DNA of 10,275 nucleotides from an uncultured Synechococcus sp. (GTDB lineage Bacteria > Cyanobacteriota > Cyanobacteriia > PCC-6307 > Cyanobiaceae): positions 1-10,275 of the forward strand of contig CAJWZN010000041.1 in the NCBI GenBank assembly GCA_913050105.1. Direction: 5' to 3'. The translations under genes and the position numbers were made by a program. The notes under the pieces are model-generated. The model saw nothing but the letters and a program-made list of their open reading frames with translations. It was not told the DNA's origin and made no database searches. Of the stretch, positions 7,158-10,275 are shown piece by piece (position 1 is the stretch's first letter; the number at the start of each line of letters is the position of its first letter).

Positions 7158-7391
7158 GAGGACATCGGAAACTGAAAGCCAGCTTTACCGATCACTCCCC
7201 CGCTTCTGAAATTGCTGAACACCAACCTGTCCGTGCCCCTGGATGACGTGTCGACCGGAATGCATCGCCAGCTCCGACCTTCGACCCTGACGCGGAGTTC
7301 GAACGACGACTGTCCACGACGTCGTTGACGTCACACGAACCTGACGCAGCGGTTGAAACTCCACACCAAAAACGTGCAGGCCCCGATCGCC
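7158..7391. other. 234-base intergenic region with small direct and inverted repeats
   Basis: This is the largest gap in the window, between the GT2 gene stop (7392) and the GT-C-like gene start (7157), both on the - strand. It should hold the end signal of the first and the promoter of the second. Visible elements are a direct repeat CCTGACGC (7286-7293 and 7340-7347), the palindromes GTTCGAAC (7297-7304) and TGACGTCA (7326-7333), and a 7-bp hairpin AACGACG/CGTCGTT (7302-7308 and 7320-7326, 11-base loop) without a T-tract. I see no convincing -35/-10 pair, small gene or structured RNA. Confidence 0.4.
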
Positions 7392-9125
7392 TCATCGGAG
7401 CGGATCAACGGATGCATGATCCAGTGCGGCCAGCAACCCCTCGGTGGGCAGCGTCAGCGCTTGCTGCAACAGATCCTCGCCATTGCGTGAAAGGCTGTTC
7501 TGGAGGCCCTTGAGGAAGGCTCGATGGTCCTCATCCGGTCGACAGCTGGAGCAACGCTGATGGCTCACGGCGTCAAGTAACCGCGTTAAATCCCCAGCCA
7601 GAATTTCAGGCTCCTGGGGCCACTGCCAGACAAGACATCGCGCCCAGTTGCTGCTCATCCGCAACAGAACATCCGCTGGAATGGATTGGAGCTCAAGGCG
7701 CCTCAAAAGCCGATGCGCTGCACGAGCCAATTCTGGGATTCGATCGCTTTGTTCAGAGAGCAGCAGCAGATGAATCACCACCGTCCAGATCGAAACCAGT
7801 TGCTTCAGCCGGTTTTCCCGGTTGCGACGCGTGCAGGTGAAGGTTGCGGGGTCTGCCTCGAGATCCTCCGCTGATGCAAGGAGCATCGGCACAAGCGCCG
7901 CGGCCGATTCCATGAGGTTGAGGCGAATCAGAGACCATCCCAGGGCGATGCCGGCATAGGTGCACTGATCGACATCCAGGAGGGCGGAATCAAACAACGC
8001 ATTGAACAAAGCGCGTTGCTCCGCAGGATCCTGGGGGCGCAGACCCCGTTGAAACAACAGCCGTTCAACAACGTTGCGCCTCAAACGCTTCGGTAACCGC
8101 TGCAAGCTCTCCAGCAACACCGGCAGGTCCTGGGTCTCCAGCGCATCCCACAGCTGCTGTTGCGCTTGAGCCTTGGCTTTAGGGCGCTGGATGACCTGAA
8201 GCAGAAGCAGAGGCCAGGCCCAGAGCGGCCGAAGCAGATACCACGAGCAGCGATGGATTCGATTGAGCTGAAACCGGCCTCGCACATCATTCGGAAGGAT
8301 GCGCAGAGGCATCCTGACCACCAGCTCCTCAGGGAGATTGAACATCAACCCCCAGTAGATGCTGCGCCGCAGCCGCTGGGCCTCGTCATCCACTTTGAGA
8401 GAAGGGCGTGGGATGGAGGATCGCTCCACCCGCAGGACCCCGCTGGACGGGTCAGTCACATAGGTGCTCCCGGTTCGATGAGCGCTCCAGGGGTGGCCAG
8501 CGGCCAGAGCACGATTGGCCAGAGCGGTGGCTCTTTTCAGAGCACGGGCGGAGACCCGTTGAAGTGAACTTGCTGCATCAGCCTGACCCACACGCAGAGA
8601 TGCGGAGTGGGCAATCACCCCCAGAGCATCCCCAGGCCAGTACTCGATGGTCGCGCCCACTGCCTCCAACCTGGCGCGGAAATCCTTGTCGTCGAAGCCA
8701 TAGCCAAGCAGCACTTCGTTGAAGCCACCCACCCGGTTCAAAAGCGCACGGTCCAACAGGCATTGCCCAACACGTCCGTCGGGGCCGCTGCCGAAAACAG
8801 CCCTGGAGGTCTCCCTCAACAACACATCCGAGGCCGAGAGCGCAGCTGGCCAGCAGTCGGCATCAAGCTTGAGCAGCCGCTGTCCCGTCGACAACCGGCA
8901 GGCCAGGTTGTAAGCGCGAGGCTGATGCCATTGCCGTTCTCCATCGACTCTGATCAAGCGGATGCGGGGGTCATCCGGGAGCTCACCCCGAAGCAATGGG
9001 ATTTCACTGCTCCAGTCGAGGATCAGATGTTCGTGATGGTGGGGCCAATTCGCCACCTTCAGGGCGGTCGTCAGCAGATGTTCCCGCCGGTTCATGCAGA
9101 CGGTGACGATGCTCAGACGACTCAT
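7392..9125 (-). CDS. GT2-family glycosyltransferase fused to an uncharacterised helical domain
   Basis: The protein has 577 residues, about twice a single GT2 catalytic domain. Residues 1-180 form a GT-A fold: SIVTVCMNR (5-13) opens it, LKLDADCW (85-92) holds the DxD metal motif, and GGFNEVLLGYGFDDKDF (133-149) matches the acceptor and catalytic acid segment of the galactosyltransferase C-terminal type (G-W-G-x-E-D-x-D in relatives). AHS (172-174) sits where a late metal-binding His is common. Residues 181-290 are a basic linker. CSWYLLRPLWAWPLLLLQVI (293-312) is strongly hydrophobic and may anchor the protein to the membrane. Residues 349-545 repeat the domain of the protein at 1492-2541, with VERLLF (353-358), GxRPxDP (361-367), YAxIA (390-394), NRxN (435-438), LRMSSN (488-493) and RCL (496-498). 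The start ATG overlaps the upstream GT4 stop as ATGA (9122-9125), with a weak AGGG before it. Sugar specificity is unknown. Confidence 0.92.
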   Translation of the reverse strand: MSRLSIVTVCMNRREHLLTTALKVANWPHHHEHLILDWSSEIPLLRGELPDDPRIRLIRVDGERQWHQPRAYNLACRLSTGQRLLKLDADCWPAALSASDVLLRETSRAVFGSGPDGRVGQCLLDRALLNRVGGFNEVLLGYGFDDKDFRARLEAVGATIEYWPGDALGVIAHSASLRVGQADAASSLQRVSARALKRATALANRALAAGHPWSAHRTGSTYVTDPSSGVLRVERSSIPRPSLKVDDEAQRLRRSIYWGLMFNLPEELVVRMPLRILPNDVRGRFQLNRIHRCSWYLLRPLWAWPLLLLQVIQRPKAKAQAQQQLWDALETQDLPVLLESLQRLPKRLRRNVVERLLFQRGLRPQDPAEQRALFNALFDSALLDVDQCTYAGIALGWSLIRLNLMESAAALVPMLLASAEDLEADPATFTCTRRNRENRLKQLVSIWTVVIHLLLLSEQSDRIPELARAAHRLLRRLELQSIPADVLLRMSSNWARCLVWQWPQEPEILAGDLTRLLDAVSHQRCSSCRPDEDHRAFLKGLQNSLSRNGEDLLQQALTLPTEGLLAALDHASVDPLR

Positions 9126-10273
9126 CGACCCTGCTGATCCGTGGAGCGCACAGCCGCAATCCGCTCAAGCAGATCAGCAACTGCCATCCAATGATGCTGA
9201 ACGGTGAAACACATCTCCACCCTTCGCTGCCCGGCAATGCCGAGCTGGCCGGCGAAAGATGGCTCCAACACCAGACGCCGCATGGCCGCAGCCATCCCAT
9301 CCAGATCCCCTTCGTCCACCAACAATCCGGTCTCCCCCTCGAGAACCACTTCGGGAATGCCGGCATGGCGTGTGGCGACCACAGGAAGACCACACAGTTG
9401 AGCTTCCATCACCGCAACGGGATTTCCCTCGCTGTCTCCATCGGGTGCAACCAGAGAATGCTGGACGAATCCCCGGGCCAGCCGCATCCGTTCGACAATC
9501 TGCCTCTGAGGCAGAACACCCAGAAGAGCCACCTGTTCCCCTAAGCCCCGCCGCTTCACAGCGCGTTCAACATCCCTGCGCAGGGGGCCATCGCCAACGA
9601 TGTCCAGGCTGACGTCCTGCTGCAACGACTTGGGCAGGGAGTCCCGCATCCGTGCAAAGGCCTCCAGAGTTTGCAATGGCCCTTTCTTGGCCACCAGACG
9701 CCCAACGGCAAGAAACCGGGGGGACGCAGACGCGGGCTGGGCGCCATGAAACAAGACCGGATCTGCACCGGATGGGCTGATCAGCAAGGTTTCCGGATCG
9801 GCTCCCAGGCTTTTCAGCACAGCCTGCATAGGCCGACTTTTCACAATCACACCCGCTGTGAGCTGAAACAACCGCCTGTAGCGATCGGTCAACCGCTGGA
9901 ACTTGGCTTCAGACGATGCATCTGAACCGCGGAAATGCACCACCAGTGGCACCGAGCACCAGGACGTTGCCTCCATGACCCGCACGGCATGAAACCCGAA
10001 GTCCACCAAGACCACGTCAGGACGATGACGCAGCAGAAGCATCCAGGTGGTGCAGGAGGCCGGAAGGGAAGCCAGCCTCAACCAGCCCAGTCGGGTGAGG
10101 ACCTTGCTGAGGACAACCGCCAAACCATGCACAAAGGCCAGAGGCCTGTTCAGGGGGCGTTCATCCCCGAAAACAGCGGTTTTGCGAAAAGGCAGACCAG
10201 CGAGATTGGCGCGTATGAACGTTTCCGATGCAGCACGCCGCGTCGGAGCCATCACAAGCACATGCAAAGCCAT
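9122..10273 (-). CDS. GT4-family glycosyltransferase
   Basis: This 383-residue retaining GT-B enzyme is expected to add a sugar to a lipid-linked glycan on the cytoplasmic side. It opens with LHVLVMAP...SETFIRANLAGL (3-27), the S-E-T-F-I pattern of exopolysaccharide GT4 enzymes such as the AmsK/WcaL type. VVHFRGSD (111-118) is the usual H-F-R-G-x-D acceptor-side motif. The donor half has LAVGRLVAKKG (188-198, R and K phosphate contacts), DIVGDGPL (224-231), VALLGVLP (248-255), and the EX7E motif in SEGNPVAVMEAQ (E282 and E290). It is complete at the C-terminus. ATG 10273 lies two bases from the right edge and the preceding bases make TGATG, so an upstream gene may end there and overlap by one base; a start further upstream cannot be excluded. 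It is followed by the coupled GT2 fusion gene. Confidence 0.9.
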   Translation of the reverse strand: MALHVLVMAPTRRAASETFIRANLAGLPFRKTAVFGDERPLNRPLAFVHGLAVVLSKVLTRLGWLRLASLPASCTTWMLLLRHRPDVVLVDFGFHAVRVMEATSWCSVPLVVHFRGSDASSEAKFQRLTDRYRRLFQLTAGVIVKSRPMQAVLKSLGADPETLLISPSGADPVLFHGAQPASASPRFLAVGRLVAKKGPLQTLEAFARMRDSLPKSLQQDVSLDIVGDGPLRRDVERAVKRRGLGEQVALLGVLPQRQIVERMRLARGFVQHSLVAPDGDSEGNPVAVMEAQLCGLPVVATRHAGIPEVVLEGETGLLVDEGDLDGMAAAMRRLVLEPSFAGQLGIAGQRRVEMCFTVQHHWMAVADLLERIAAVRSTDQQGR

Positions 10274-10275
10274 CA

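Noticed and set aside
7192..7395. A 67-codon open frame on the - strand in the intergenic gap
   Set aside because: It begins inside the end of the GT2 gene, has low-complexity Ser/Gly/Arg-rich composition, no Shine-Dalgarno and no recognisable motif.
7383..7398. CCGAT/ATCGG inverted repeat at the GT2 gene stop as a terminator
   Set aside because: Only a 5-bp stem, no T-tract, and partly inside the coding sequence; too weak to call.
8607..9137. A 176-codon + strand open frame opposite the GT2 catalytic domain
   Set aside because: The - strand frame has the DxD and GGFNE motifs; this one has no motif and is an antisense shadow.

Overview
The window is a GC-rich, densely packed stretch of bacterial DNA in which every gene with a recognisable family belongs to cell-surface polysaccharide synthesis. 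It opens with the 3' end of kdsA (Kdo-8-phosphate synthase), and the other eight genes are glycosyltransferases, polysaccharide-assembly membrane proteins or their partners. The base composition, the protein style and the recalled similarity of the KdsA tail suggest a marine picocyanobacterium of the Synechococcus type carrying a surface-glycan island. That assignment is an inference from memory; nothing in the window proves the taxon. No tRNA, rRNA, CRISPR, transposase or integrase is visible.

Layout. (1) 1-215, + strand: C-terminal end of KdsA. (2) 227-3521, - strand: a three-gene operon, read from the right as a TupA-like ATP-grasp protein, an uncharacterised helical protein and a GT4 glycosyltransferase, with junctions overlapping by 10 and 4 bases. 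(3) 3608-5829, + strand and divergent from the operon: a GT-B-like putative glycosyltransferase, then an EpsG/Wzy-like multispanning polymerase candidate. Both probably start at GTG, and the second start overlaps the first stop as GTGA. (4) 5835-7157, - strand: a multispanning GT-C-like membrane protein, convergent with the polymerase. The two stop codons lie in opposite arms of one perfect 11-bp hairpin. (5) 7392-10273, - strand: a GT4 glycosyltransferase followed by a GT2 glycosyltransferase with a long extra C-terminal domain, joined by an ATGA overlap. The right edge cuts an operon that probably continues upstream.

The most notable observation is that the uncharacterised 349-residue protein (1492-2541) and the C-terminal half of the GT2 protein (7392-9125) are homologous. 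They align almost without gaps over about 146 residues (about 28% identity by hand count), with shared blocks VERLLFxxGxRPxDP, YAxIA, NRxN, LRMSSN and RCL. One domain therefore occurs both alone and fused to a glycosyltransferase in the same locus. I do not recognise it as a named family. It may be a helical scaffold or regulatory partner of surface-glycan enzymes.

Working model (inference): cytoplasmic glycosyltransferases (two GT4, one GT2, one GT-B-like) build a repeat unit, the TupA-like protein adds an amide- or ligase-type modification, the GT-C-like protein adds a lipid-linked sugar on the outer side of the membrane, and the EpsG/Wzy-like protein polymerises. No flippase, chain-length regulator or export gene lies inside the window. 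The largest gap without a gene is 234 bases (7158-7391).
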